The notes beneath the pieces are model-generated. The model searched no databases. It was not told the origin of the DNA and saw only the letters and a program-made list of their open reading frames with translations. This document shows, piece by piece, positions 8,931-17,348 of a stretch of DNA of 64,000 nt; positions within the stretch are counted from its first letter, which is position 1; each line of letters begins with the position of its first letter. The stretch lies in NCBI GenBank assembly GCA_019359495.1, contig JAHHHF010000090.1:46120-110119 (forward strand), in the 5' to 3' direction. The translations under genes were made by a program, and so were the position numbers. This stretch comes from Goleter apudmare HA4340-LM2. GTDB lineage: Bacteria; Cyanobacteriota; Cyanobacteriia; Cyanobacteriales; Nostocaceae.

Positions 8931-9428
8931 TTATATCTCGTGAAAATGGTAGGTGACGGCTCCAGTGATGGGGTCGTTATCTATTTTGACGTAACCTGAT
9001 TTGAGCATTTCCTTAAGCACGGCTTCTACTTCAGCGAAACCGACTCCTGTAGCTTTGACACCTTGAGTTACAGTGATCGCTCCACCCTTCACTTCTGCGG
9101 CTTCAATTAATTTAACCATGAGTTGATTTTTGGTTGGGCGGTAAACTTCAGAGATGACAGAAGGTTGATTTAAAGGCACACCCAAGGGCGACAATCCAGC
9201 TTTGAGTCTGAGGTTTTGTTCATAGTCATCAACCATACCAGGGATCAGCAGCAAATCTACGACCTGTCCAACACCAAATAGACCAAAAGTGAAAAACCAC
9301 AACAAACCCGTGCCTATCTTGCCATTGTAAAAACGGTGCAGCCCACCCATGCCGCAAAAAAAGAATCCCGCACTCAAGATGTAAGAGACAAGCAGACGGT
9401 CTTTGTGGGCGTTGTTTTGCTCATTCAT
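8931..9428 (-). CDS. TM2-domain membrane protein
   Basis: The 165-residue protein has a TM2 domain at about 10-65: two membrane helices around the characteristic GGLHRFYNGKIGTGLL and VVDLLLIPGMVDDYE segments. The soluble C-terminal part (about 95-165) looks like a small winged-helix domain (VGFAEVEAVLKEMLKSGYVKI). TM2 proteins are small membrane proteins of unknown role. The gene converges with the Uma2 remnant and diverges from acsF, with 290 bp between. Confidence 0.85.
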   Translation of the reverse strand: MNEQNNAHKDRLLVSYILSAGFFFCGMGGLHRFYNGKIGTGLLWFFTFGLFGVGQVVDLLLIPGMVDDYEQNLRLKAGLSPLGVPLNQPSVISEVYRPTKNQLMVKLIEAAEVKGGAITVTQGVKATGVGFAEVEAVLKEMLKSGYVKIDNDPITGAVTYHFHEI

Positions 9429-9718
9429 CTTTATTTTCGACCCCTTAGATTCCCTCTAGTTGTTAAAGACGGTTTGCCGACGCTGTTTTGTTTCAGCTAC
9501 AGATGATTTCCCTTAACTACCAATTGGCGATGAGCAATTCCGTAAGTGTTGGGGTATTGTTGCAACTCTTAATGTTTTATGTACAAGTTTTCACGCTACA
9601 CCTTGGTAGACTGAAATTTATACAAATGGTTTATTGTCGTCTAGTTACGCCTTGTGAGAGCACGACCCCTGGCTTTCTGGTGTACTCAAGGTAATAAAGA
9701 CAAAAGAGAAATCAAGAC
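9429..9718. other. Spacer upstream of acsF
   Basis: This 290-bp spacer must hold the divergent promoters of the TM2 gene and acsF. A 68-codon frame inside has no recognisable features and weak coding character, so I do not call it. No strong operator could be identified. Confidence 0.4.
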
Positions 9719-10795
9719 ATGGTAGATTCCCTAAAAAAACCAGGCTTTGAAGAATTGCGGCCAGGAATTAAAGTCCCGGCGAAGGAAACACTATTAACAC
9801 CCCGATTTTATACCACCGACTTTGATGAAATGGCGCGGATGGACATCTCCGTCAATGAAGACGAGTTGCAAGCCATTCTGGAAGAATTCCGTGCTGACTA
9901 CAACCGCCATCATTTTGTTCGGGATGCCGAGTTTGAACAATCCTGGGATCACATTGATGGGGAAACTCGCAAGTTGTTCGTGGAATTTCTAGAGCGTTCC
10001 TGTACTGCTGAGTTTTCTGGCTTTTTGCTGTACAAAGAACTGGGACGCCGCTTGAAAGACAAAAGCCCAGTTTTGGCAGAGTGCTTTAACCTGATGTCAC
10101 GGGATGAAGCACGTCACGCCGGCTTTTTGAACAAAGCGATGTCGGACTTCAATCTCTCCCTAGATTTAGGGTTTTTGACTAAGAGCCGCGACTACACATT
10201 CTTTAAGCCGAAATTTATTTTCTACGCTACCTATCTTTCAGAAAAGATTGGTTATTGGCGATATATCACCATTTATCGTCATTTAGAAACCCATCCTGAA
10301 GACCGGATTTATCCGATTTTCCGGTTCTTTGAAAACTGGTGTCAGGACGAAAACCGTCACGGCGATTTCTTTGATGCGGTGATGAAATCCCAGCCGCAAA
10401 TGTTGAATGATTGGAAAGCACGCCTGTGGAGTCGCTTCTTCCTGTTGTCGGTATTTGCCACAATGTATCTCAATGACATCCAGCGCCAAGATTTTTATGC
10501 CTCCATTGGCCTGGATGCACGGGAATATGACATCTACGTAATTAAGAAGACCAATGAAACCGCAGGACGGGTATTCCCGTTGATGCTGGATGTAGAGAAC
10601 CCAGAGTTTTATCAGCGATTGGATATTTGCGTCAACAAGATGTCAAAATTGATGGCGATCGCTAATTCCAAAACTCCTAAATTCTTCAAATTCTTCCAGA
10701 AATTGCCAATTTTGTCTTCTATGGGTTGGCAATTCTTACGGCTGTACTTGATGAAGCCAATTGATGCCGCTTCTGCTCAAGGTTTAGCTCGGTAA
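9719..10795 (+). CDS. acsF: Mg-protoporphyrin IX monomethyl ester oxidative cyclase AcsF
   Basis: This 358-residue diiron enzyme (AcsF/ChlA/CHL27) forms the fifth ring of chlorophyll using O2, converting Mg-protoporphyrin IX monomethyl ester to divinyl protochlorophyllide at the thylakoid membrane. Diiron ligand motifs are visible: E98 in AEFSGF, the E130-x2-H133 motif in [10 protein letters not shown], and E211-x2-H214 in [10 protein letters not shown]. Length matches cyanobacterial AcsF. Cyanobacteria often have low- and normal-oxygen paralogues; which one this is cannot be told here. Its partner Ycf54 is encoded 21 kb away at 31880. A strong terminator follows. Confidence 0.96.
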   Translation: MVDSLKKPGFEELRPGIKVPAKETLLTPRFYTTDFDEMARMDISVNEDELQAILEEFRADYNRHHFVRDAEFEQSWDHIDGETRKLFVEFLERSCTAEFSGFLLYKELGRRLKDKSPVLAECFNLMSRDEARHAGFLNKAMSDFNLSLDLGFLTKSRDYTFFKPKFIFYATYLSEKIGYWRYITIYRHLETHPEDRIYPIFRFFENWCQDENRHGDFFDAVMKSQPQMLNDWKARLWSRFFLLSVFATMYLNDIQRQDFYASIGLDAREYDIYVIKKTNETAGRVFPLMLDVENPEFYQRLDICVNKMSKLMAIANSKTPKFFKFFQKLPILSSMGWQFLRLYLMKPIDAASAQGLAR

Positions 10796-10821
10796 TTCAG
10801 AAAATTTTGTTGAAAGTTTGA

Positions 10822-10848
10822 GTGGCTCTAAAACAGAGCCACTTTTTT
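10822..10848 (+). terminator. Rho-independent terminator of acsF
   Basis: GTGGCTCT at 10822-10829 pairs with AGAGCCAC at 10835-10842 across a five-base loop and is followed by six T. It starts 27 bases after the acsF stop. Confidence 0.92.
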
Positions 10849-10970
10849 GTGGCAAAAATAAAAACGACTAAAGTCCTGACTAGGAGCCTGTTGTCAATAT
10901 CACCCTCAAGGGTACTATTCATATATCAGTGAAATTATGTAGCTTGGATACGTACTACAGAGGTAAATAT

Positions 10971-11819
10971 ATGACTCTTGTATCCACCTTTGAACTTTTA
11001 GTAAAACCTATAGCACCGGTAGGAACAGGCCCCGCAGTTGTAGCGCGGACTATTGTCCAAGGTTACTTTTTAACCATTGCCAATACTAGCAATGCGAATG
11101 TCAGACTCAGGCTGCAATTCGCTGCTACTACACCAGTGTTAAATGTAGCTGACACAGTAACAATCACTGATGTTACAGGTACTAATATCTTTAGTGATCT
11201 CACCCCTGTTGTAGGTGATCCTAAAAAATTCACCTTTAATGTCGGCATTCCTGCTCACGACACAGCTTTGATTAGCTTATTACCCGATGTGAGTCAGCCA
11301 GCAATCCTCGCAGCTAGAAACCTAGAAATTCGCGGCTATGTGGAAATCTTCTTAATTTCTCCTGTTGCACCCAGATCTGTTGACTTGCTGTTAACACCTG
11401 AACACCGAGGAACATTCCTACCTCAGAACTTAGCAGCCGCTATTCCTGACTTCGATCAGTTAGCGTATGCTCTACCTACCGCTAATGGTAGTAGTAAATT
11501 CACACTCACAGGCCCAGCAAAACCTGTTAAAGAACTCAAGAGCGAAATTAAAGAGGTCAAAGAAAAGAATGAAAAGCTGGAGATTAAAGAAATCGAGAAC
11601 AAAATACGCGATGTAATTCAAGAACCTAAATTGTCTGAAACAGGGCCAATACCAGATTCCCCCGTACCAGTGCTTTCCAATGGCGCACAACAAATACTCG
11701 GTCTGATGGCGCAACGTATTGATGACCTAGAAGTGCGACTAGCAAATGGGCAATCTTTTATCGAGTCTCAAGAACGCCCCAGCGTTGGTGAACAAATAGT
11801 CAATCCAGTAGGGAACTAA
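10971..11819 (+). CDS. Uncharacterised protein, first gene of the ATP-grasp cassette
   Basis: I chose ATG 10971 (MTLVSTFELLVKPIAPVG), seven bases after an AGAGG, over a GTG 14 codons upstream; this gives 282 residues. The first 155 residues look beta-rich and hydrophobic without a signal peptide. A charged, probably coiled-coil segment follows (about 185-225, repeating KELKSEIKEVKEK), then a short C-terminal helix (QQILGLMAQRIDDLEVRLAN). I recognise no family. Only five bases separate it from the next gene and the same strand continues to the ATP-grasp ligase, so the three are likely one operon. It could be the substrate or scaffold of the ligase, but that is inference. Confidence 0.7.
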   Translation: MTLVSTFELLVKPIAPVGTGPAVVARTIVQGYFLTIANTSNANVRLRLQFAATTPVLNVADTVTITDVTGTNIFSDLTPVVGDPKKFTFNVGIPAHDTALISLLPDVSQPAILAARNLEIRGYVEIFLISPVAPRSVDLLLTPEHRGTFLPQNLAAAIPDFDQLAYALPTANGSSKFTLTGPAKPVKELKSEIKEVKEKNEKLEIKEIENKIRDVIQEPKLSETGPIPDSPVPVLSNGAQQILGLMAQRIDDLEVRLANGQSFIESQERPSVGEQIVNPVGN

Positions 11820-11824
11820 GATTT

Positions 11825-12649
11825 ATGCTAGTAGTTGTCGCCAGTCGTCATGATAAAGCCGCCGGGGCGCTGGTTAATCGTTGGGCGGCTCATGGTGCTA
11901 GCCTGCTGACAAGTGAGGATTTGTCGATGGCTGGATGGCGACACTATCTAGGGTCTAGTGATCCTGAGTTGCAACCTGTGGTTACAAATGAGGTATGGGG
12001 AAATAGGTATCAGCAACCAAAAGCGGCTTTGGATATGTATTCTACAGCAGTAGTGGGTGGTCAGACGATACCTTCTCTGCGAGACGCTGCGCGAACGGTA
12101 AGCTCCGCTAACACCATCGAAAAAATCACTGGTGTCCTCATCCGCCTACCCTGTATTTTTGAGCCAGAACTCCCCCACATCATCCCTGAAGACCGGGCGT
12201 ATGTGGCGGCGGAAATGAATGCGTTTCTGATTTCTTGGCTATCTCGGCTAAAATGCCCTGTTTTGAACCGACCGACGCCAACGTACCTGTTAGGCCCTGC
12301 TTGGCGTCCCGAACAGTGGATTTATGCAGCTGCTCAAATAGGTATTCCGGTACGTCCTCGAAAGCGGAAAGTTATCTTATCACCGCATGTTACGCCCCCA
12401 GTCATTGAACAACCTGGGTTCACGGTGACTGTGGTGGGCAAACACTGCTTAGGTACTGTCAATAAAACCCTGGCACATCATGCCAGAAATCTCGCTGATG
12501 CTGCGAAAGTTGACCTATTGACAGTTCATTTTAGCGATGATCAATCCCCAGCAGAGTTTTTGAGCGCTGACCTTTGGGCTGATATTTCGGTACCAGAAAT
12601 AGCTGATGCCATTCTAGAGTACTTACGTGGAGGTAATGCTCAATGCTGA
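11825..12649 (+). CDS. Uncharacterised protein coupled to an ATP-grasp ligase
   Basis: This 274-residue soluble protein begins MLVVVASRHDKAAGALVNRW. It contains a well-conserved-looking middle (ELPHIIPEDRAYVAAEMNAF, LNRPTPTYLLGPAWRPEQW) and a more variable C-terminal part. I recognise no named family, but I associate this kind of protein with RimK-like ATP-grasp partners in other bacteria, and the last seven bases overlap the ATP-grasp gene here. Codons 84-97 (SLRDAARTVSSAN) come from a dispersed DNA repeat inserted without breaking the frame. Function unknown; possibly a partner or second subunit of the ligase. Confidence 0.75.
   Translation: MLVVVASRHDKAAGALVNRWAAHGASLLTSEDLSMAGWRHYLGSSDPELQPVVTNEVWGNRYQQPKAALDMYSTAVVGGQTIPSLRDAARTVSSANTIEKITGVLIRLPCIFEPELPHIIPEDRAYVAAEMNAFLISWLSRLKCPVLNRPTPTYLLGPAWRPEQWIYAAAQIGIPVRPRKRKVILSPHVTPPVIEQPGFTVTVVGKHCLGTVNKTLAHHARNLADAAKVDLLTVHFSDDQSPAEFLSADLWADISVPEIADAILEYLRGGNAQC
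12073..12114. repeat. Dispersed repeat inserted in frame in a coding region
   Basis: The segment around tctctgcgagacgctgcgcg followed by aacggtaagctccgctaac is a familiar Nostoc-type interspersed repeat. Here it lies inside the 11825-12649 gene, is about 42 bp long (a multiple of three), and adds roughly 14 residues without a stop codon. Confidence 0.65.
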
Positions 12650-13584
12650 TTTTGTTGTGGGGTATTGCCCATGAACCGCCTTTAGCAGCAGTCCACTCAG
12701 AATTGACTCGTTTGGGTGTACCGACAATATTGCTTGACCAAAGGGATATTTTAGAGACAGAACTTGAGCTAAATGTAGGTGATACTTCTGGTTCTATCAT
12801 TCAAGGTGAAATCCGTACTTGGTGTGAAAAAGTTGACCTGAGCACCATCACCGCAGCTTACCTGCGCCCCTATGACTCGCGCCGCCTCCCCCAAGTTACT
12901 GCATCTGGTGTCAATAGTTTAGCTTGGCAACATGCGATCGCTTTTGATGATGCTTTGTTGTGTTGGGCAGAAATTACACCCGCCTTGGTGATTAACCGTC
13001 CGGCGGCTATGGCTCCCAACAGTTCTAAGCCTTACCAATTAGAACAGATTCGTGCCCTCGGCTTTCAAGTTCCTGAAACCCTAGTCACTACCGACCCGGA
13101 AGCTGTACGAGCCTTTTGGCAACACCACGGTAATGTAATTTACAAATCAGTTAGTGGGATTCGCAGTAAAGTTTCCCGTTTGGGTGCAGAACATCTAGAA
13201 CGCCTGACTAATGTCTCCTGGTGTCCTACCCAGTTCCAGCAGTATATACCCGGCAGAGATTATCGTGTGCATGTGGTGGGTACGGAGGTTTTTGCTTCCG
13301 AGGTGATTTCCCAAGCTGATGATTACCGCTATGCAGCCCAAGATGACGAAACTACCGAGATTCGCGCTTGTCGGATTCCAGAAGAAGTGGAAGAACGTTG
13401 CTGGGTGATGGCAAAAGCGATCGGTTTACCTCTGTGCGGTATAGATTTACGCCGGACGCCGGACAATGAATGGTATTGCTTCGAGGTTAATCCTTCTCCG
13501 GGTTTTTCTTATTATCAACAGGCTACAGGTCAGCCAATTAGTAATGCGATCGCTCGTTTGTTGATGAGGGGGAATCCCAGATGA
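12643..13584 (+). CDS. RimK-like ATP-grasp ligase
   Basis: The 313-residue protein has an N-terminal pre-ATP-grasp domain (about 1-110) and an ATP-grasp fold (about 120-305). Visible elements are the NRPAAMAPNSSKPYQ entry, the ATP-binding lysine strand (NVIYKSVSGIRSKVSRLG), QQYIPGRDYRVHVVG, CGIDLRR and the metal-binding EVNPSPGFSYY. ATP-grasp ligases of this type join a carboxylate to an amine, for example in peptide tailing or graspetide macrocycle formation. The ATG overlaps the end of the previous gene by seven bases, so translation is coupled. Substrate unknown; no short precursor peptide with a repeated core was seen nearby. Confidence 0.88.
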   Translation: MLILLWGIAHEPPLAAVHSELTRLGVPTILLDQRDILETELELNVGDTSGSIIQGEIRTWCEKVDLSTITAAYLRPYDSRRLPQVTASGVNSLAWQHAIAFDDALLCWAEITPALVINRPAAMAPNSSKPYQLEQIRALGFQVPETLVTTDPEAVRAFWQHHGNVIYKSVSGIRSKVSRLGAEHLERLTNVSWCPTQFQQYIPGRDYRVHVVGTEVFASEVISQADDYRYAAQDDETTEIRACRIPEEVEERCWVMAKAIGLPLCGIDLRRTPDNEWYCFEVNPSPGFSYYQQATGQPISNAIARLLMRGNPR

Positions 13585-13782
13585 ATTAATGGTTTACTAT
13601 TCTCCCTTTATTTGAATTTCAAATATACCATTTACCCCAAAATGCACTTGCAACTTCATTATTTCCATATCTTTACAAATCTAATTTTTTCAGCCAATGA
13701 CCTATGAGATAGCACTTAATCACTGGGAGCAAATTACTAATGCTCTCGTCATAAATACTATCAATAATTTAAATTTCCATCG

Positions 13783-15186
13783 ATGCACAAGAGATTTTTC
13801 AAAAAGCTGCCACTCTTATTAACATTCTGTTTATTTACTAGCTTGTTACCTGCTTCTGGTTCAGTTTTATGTTCAGCAAATGCTGATGAAATATATACTA
13901 AATCACATCGGAACTATGGTTCAGATGGCAGCAAAGGCAGTGATGGCCGAGTCGGTAGAAATGGCCGCGACGGTCAAAGCCAAACTATTTTTACTGATGG
14001 TTCACCAGTCAATCTTGAACTGTCGGGTCAGGATGGGGAGGATGGGGAGGACGGTAGGCGGGGTTATCAACCCCACTGTGGTAGCCAACCACGCAATGTC
14101 AACCACAACATTAGAGCACCAAATGGGGGTAATGGTGGTAATGGCGGTAGAGGTGGAGATGGGGGCAATGGTGGTTCTCTGAATGTTAATTACACTAATT
14201 TGGCAGACTTGCGGCAAATTCTTGTCCGCGCGTCAGGAGGAAAAGGCGGACGTGGCGGACGGAGTGGCTATGGTGGAGAGGGTTGCAACTGTCGTACACG
14301 TCGGTGGGAAATAGAAACTTGTGAGGGTACTCCTGGTACTCCTGGTCATAAATGTACTAAGAAAACTTATAGATGTCACGATGGCAGAGATGGTGAATAC
14401 GGTATTAATGGCAGCAATGGTAACCAGGGACGTTTGGGAACTTTGAGTATTATTCAAGGTAAAGAACCCTTAGCGAGTGATATGCCAACTTTGCAGTCAG
14501 CAATTACGGAATTGTCAGGTAAAAAATTAGACCTTTCCAAGAACAAGTGGAATATCCGCACAGGCGCTGTTTCATTACTTGCGCCTGGTTCTGTAATTGC
14601 TGACGAGTATAGGGAATTTGCACAACGCCTAGAAGGGTCTTTTCAACTCGTTTGGCAGGAGAAACAAGCTATCGCCAGTTTTGCAAATCAAACTGCAACC
14701 CTGAGTTTAGACGACAACAAACAAGTCGCAATTACTTTTCCTGAAGATTTGTGGATTGCAGGTAGCAGCAAGACGGAATCTGACTTAACAACCTTTACCG
14801 TTAACCATGCAATTCCCAAGAAAGATGTCACACGGTTAGCCGTAGCAGAATTTCTTGGCGCAGAACAAGACCTCACCTTAAAAATAGTCGATTTAGCAGC
14901 CAAATCTGACGCAATTCAATCTCAGTTTCGCGTGAAAATGCGATCGCGGGATAATTCTGCTGGCTTCTCTGACTACCAAACTGTATACGACGGCGACATT
15001 CCTGCCGAACTCGTCACCCGCGACTATAACCGTTTTATCCTCGCTTTGGGTAAGCTGAAAATTCCTACTGCTGCTCTTCGTCCTGGCGTTAACGTTGATA
15101 TTGAGGTTGTCGCTACCCGTTCTTTAGGTGAACGTTCTGCAAAGCAAAGTATTAACTGGCAAGGTACAATCCGCAGAACCAGGTGA
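13783..15186 (+). CDS. Secreted collagen-like glycine-repeat protein
   Basis: The 467-residue product starts with a Sec signal peptide (KKLPLLLTFCLFTSLLPASG, cleavage probably near residue 34). Two blocks of Gly-X-Y or Gly-Asn-Gly repeats follow at about 45-125 (GSDGSKGSDGRVGRNGRDG, NGGNGGNGGRGGDGGNGG) and 205-225 (DGRDGEYGINGSNGNQG). A cysteine-rich stretch sits near 165-205 (GCNCRTRR, CEGTPGTPGHKC). The C-terminal 250 residues look like ordinary beta-rich extracellular domains. It is likely exported to the periplasm, sheath or surface. Role unknown; it stands 200 bp after the ATP-grasp gene and need not belong to that cassette. Confidence 0.85.
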   Translation: MHKRFFKKLPLLLTFCLFTSLLPASGSVLCSANADEIYTKSHRNYGSDGSKGSDGRVGRNGRDGQSQTIFTDGSPVNLELSGQDGEDGEDGRRGYQPHCGSQPRNVNHNIRAPNGGNGGNGGRGGDGGNGGSLNVNYTNLADLRQILVRASGGKGGRGGRSGYGGEGCNCRTRRWEIETCEGTPGTPGHKCTKKTYRCHDGRDGEYGINGSNGNQGRLGTLSIIQGKEPLASDMPTLQSAITELSGKKLDLSKNKWNIRTGAVSLLAPGSVIADEYREFAQRLEGSFQLVWQEKQAIASFANQTATLSLDDNKQVAITFPEDLWIAGSSKTESDLTTFTVNHAIPKKDVTRLAVAEFLGAEQDLTLKIVDLAAKSDAIQSQFRVKMRSRDNSAGFSDYQTVYDGDIPAELVTRDYNRFILALGKLKIPTAALRPGVNVDIEVVATRSLGERSAKQSINWQGTIRRTR

Positions 15187-15203
15187 TTTGATTAGTTTTT
15201 CAT

Positions 15204-15779
15204 TTATTCAGCAGATTTTTTCCCATCGGAAACAATCTGAGCCAAAAGATAACCTATAAAGTCCAGAAACTGATCCAATAAACTGCCAATAATACCAATG
15301 TAAAGTATCCCCTGGACTATGTAAGTAGTGTTGCCTACTTTATAAGCATTCCAAACCAGAGCACCTAGTCCTTTTTGCCCAATTAACATTTCTATTGCAA
15401 TCACTGTAAACCATGCTACCCAAACGCCAACTTTCAGCGCATGAAATAAATGAAATATAGCTACGCGAAAATTGTTATTTTGTCTATGAAAATGCCGCAT
15501 TCCTATAGCCGTATTAATAATCACCGCCCACAGAGTGCCAATAAAAACTACGATGATGACAGCAGGTTCATTTTCTCTAAAAACCAGCAGCATAACTGGT
15601 AGCAAAGCTATAGGTGGGACACTATGGGGTATATGAAATATCCGCCGGAATATCTGGTAGACTGTACCATTTACGCCTATTAAGTAGCCAATGAAGCTAC
15701 CCAATACGGCGGCAGGAATGTAACCTACAAATAATTTTTGTAGGCTAGCCAAAATATTTAAAAATATAGTTTGTTCCAT
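15204..15779 (-). CDS. Short orphan ABC permease of the NrtB/SsuC type
   Basis: This 191-residue membrane protein resembles binding-protein-dependent permeases for nitrate, sulfonate or taurine (NILASLQKLFVGYIPAAVLG, EPAVIIVVFIGTLWAVIINT, AIEMLIGQKGLGALVWNAYK). Family members are usually 250-280 residues. Compared with the complete permease at 26415-27266, this one lacks the N-terminal 60 or so residues and is about 15 residues shorter in the cytoplasmic EAA-loop region, where the ATPase docks. No ATPase or binding protein gene is adjacent. It may be decaying, or a specialised half-size protein. Confidence 0.75.
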   Translation of the reverse strand: MEQTIFLNILASLQKLFVGYIPAAVLGSFIGYLIGVNGTVYQIFRRIFHIPHSVPPIALLPVMLLVFRENEPAVIIVVFIGTLWAVIINTAIGMRHFHRQNNNFRVAIFHLFHALKVGVWVAWFTVIAIEMLIGQKGLGALVWNAYKVGNTTYIVQGILYIGIIGSLLDQFLDFIGYLLAQIVSDGKKSAE

Positions 15780-16079
15780 GCCTCAGTTCTCATTCGTAAC
15801 GTTTCGGGAATACTGCGGCAATCAAAAGTATTGATTAGACAATTGAGAGGAATGTATACAAATCTGCTTAAATAAAATTTATCAGAAAATGCGAGCGTAA
15901 TTAATAGATTAAATAATATCTCAATAATTCACTCTTGGAATGGTGCTACTCCAAAAGTGTAAAAAACACTCTTAAAACTATTTAAAATAATCCCAGTTAA
16001 CACGATTAAAAATCTTACTTTATCTCCCCGACCTCTACTCTATGGGTATCTACAAGAAATCGGGGAGCTAAATTCAGGG
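15780..16079. other. AT-rich spacer, nothing recognised
   Basis: About 300 bp of AT-rich DNA between two minus-strand genes. A hairpin-like cccgacctctactc / agaaatcggggagct segment at 16026-16070 lies just downstream of the 16080-16655 gene and may end its transcript, but the stem is imperfect. Confidence 0.35.
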
Positions 16080-16655
16080 TTATTTCCCCAAATTCCGTTT
16101 CATTTGCTCCAATTCATCTTGAGTTTCCCAACGGCGAAACTTCTCTTCTAAGTCATCAAAACTACTTGCAGAAGTACTAGTAGAATTCCACCAGCCTTGT
16201 GTTTCTAAGCGCTGCTGGGTTTGGGCTTTAGCACGGGCTGTCTGTGCTTCAGCAGCTTTAGTTTGCACCTCTTGTCGCCGCACCTGAATTTTGTGTAGTA
16301 GTTGCTGAGATTGCTCAATACGTTCTTTTAGCCCTTGCATGTGTCCCCAGCGCTGATTACCTTCGCGTAATAGGGCGGCTTCTCTTGCTTGAGCCGCAGT
16401 TGCTAAATCCTCTCTACCAGAGGCTTTAGCTTTTTGCACACGGATATGCCAACGCTGAATTTCTTGGGCGGTAGACAGAATTTCATCTTGCGATCGCTTT
16501 TCTTGTAATTGTAAATCTGCAATCAGCTTTAAAGTGTCTTCCTCTTGCTCGCGCAGTTGTTCTAACAGCGCTTCTAACTCTAAATGAGGATTATTACGCA
16601 AAAATTCTTCTAAACGGTTTTCCAGAAACCGACTCAAATCATCAAATAAGCCCAC
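16080..16655 (-). CDS. Coiled-coil protein, PspA-like cyanobacterial family (TIGR04376-type)
   Basis: The 191-residue product begins MGLFDDLSRFLENRLEEFLR and is almost entirely charged alpha-helix with long heptad stretches (about 25-150), ending with a short Ser/Thr linker and an amphipathic tail (DDLEEKFRRWETQDELEQM). From memory this matches a cyanobacterial family, TIGR04376, related in shape to PspA/IM30 membrane-remodelling proteins; I could not check this. No signal peptide or membrane helix. It would act in the cytoplasm or on the membrane face. Confidence 0.75.
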   Translation of the reverse strand: MGLFDDLSRFLENRLEEFLRNNPHLELEALLEQLREQEEDTLKLIADLQLQEKRSQDEILSTAQEIQRWHIRVQKAKASGREDLATAAQAREAALLREGNQRWGHMQGLKERIEQSQQLLHKIQVRRQEVQTKAAEAQTARAKAQTQQRLETQGWWNSTSTSASSFDDLEEKFRRWETQDELEQMKRNLGK

Positions 16656-16867
16656 TGCCAGAACTCCAGAGTTAGGGTGTACTCTTATTGTAATAATTAT
16701 TGTTGTAATAATTATTGTCGTGGGGAGAAGACCTCACTTGGCGCTGTTCCCTCCCTATCGGGCTGGCGCTGGGCTTCCCGCACCACGCGAAGAAGTTCAA
16801 AAAAAAACAAATTCGGATGAGGAAACTTTTCAAGAGAGAATTTTGAATTGGTATTATTAGCTTATGC
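16656..16867. repeat. Spacer with gtaataattattgtt repeat
   Basis: A 17-base unit built on ttgtaataattat is repeated twice near 16688-16718 and followed by GC-rich dispersed repeat sequence. No gene is supported. Confidence 0.5.
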
Positions 16868-16995
16868 AATACCAGCTTTGAGGTTTTTTGTATACACCTG
16901 ATAGAAAGATGACCTGTAAGAATAGTAGGTCTAAAGTAGTTATATATGGTAAACACCTGGTATATCTGGAGGCTTGGTCTTAACCAAGCCTTTTT
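16868..16995 (+). ncRNA. Putative small RNA, tandem unit 1
   Basis: First of four homologous tandem units. Shared landmarks are a cagctttgag start, gatagaaagatgacctgt, a ggtctaaag motif and a terminator hairpin GGCTTGGT/ACCAAGCC (16971-16978 / 16983-16990) followed by TTTTT. The transcript start is unknown: it may cover the whole unit or only the last 60-70 bases after the ctaaa-type sequence. No ORF. Confidence 0.6.
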
Positions 16996-17063
16996 CGTGT
17001 CTCAGAGTTATATTTAAAACATTTTATACTCTCATTAAAAATTAATAGTAAATATTATAACCA

Positions 17064-17200
17064 AGTAGTCGTTTAGCAGTTTCTAGGATATTTCGACACA
17101 TCCTCTAGGAAGATGTTCTGGAAGCAGACTAGGTTTAAATTAATCTAGTACGTTGTTAAGCACAGCAATGATTAAGGTTTGGTCGTTAACCAAACCTTTT
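17064..17200 (+). ncRNA. Putative small RNA, tandem unit 2
   Basis: This unit aligns with unit 4 over its whole length: tagcagttt, atcctctaggaagatg, taaattaat, ttaagcac and a terminator. The hairpin AAGGTTTGGT/ACCAAACCTT (17174-17183 / 17189-17198) ends in a T-run. Matching hairpins with changed bases in the other units point to conserved structure. Confidence 0.65.
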
Positions 17201-17219
17201 CCTCATGAATAACCAAATC

Positions 17220-17342
17220 ATTGTTTAGCAGTTTTGAGACTTTGCAAGGACATTGACTCATAATCATGATAAGTCTAAATCAATACTAATGTAGTAAGAG
17301 TTAAGTATATATTTTAAGCTTATCTAAACTAAGCTGTTTTTA
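17220..17342 (+). ncRNA. Putative small RNA, tandem unit 3 (most divergent)
   Basis: It keeps the tgtttagcagtttt start and the aagtctaaatcaat motif. The atcctctagg motif is degraded (gcaaggacattgac). Its hairpin is AGCTTA/TAAGCT (17317-17322 / 17330-17335) followed by gTTTTTAT. It may be inactive or diverged. Confidence 0.5.
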
Positions 17343-17348
17343 TAAGTA

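Noticed and set aside
9488..9694. 68-codon plus-strand frame upstream of acsF
   Set aside because: No ribosome site, no recognisable domain, and it occupies the acsF promoter region.
14002..14457. Frames opposite the collagen-like gene rich in Thr/Ile/Pro
   Set aside because: Antisense by-products of Gly-repeat codons.
16672..16956. 94-codon minus-strand frame after the PspA-like gene
   Set aside because: Built from the ataattatt repeat and low-complexity Tyr/Asn codons; overlaps small-RNA unit 1.
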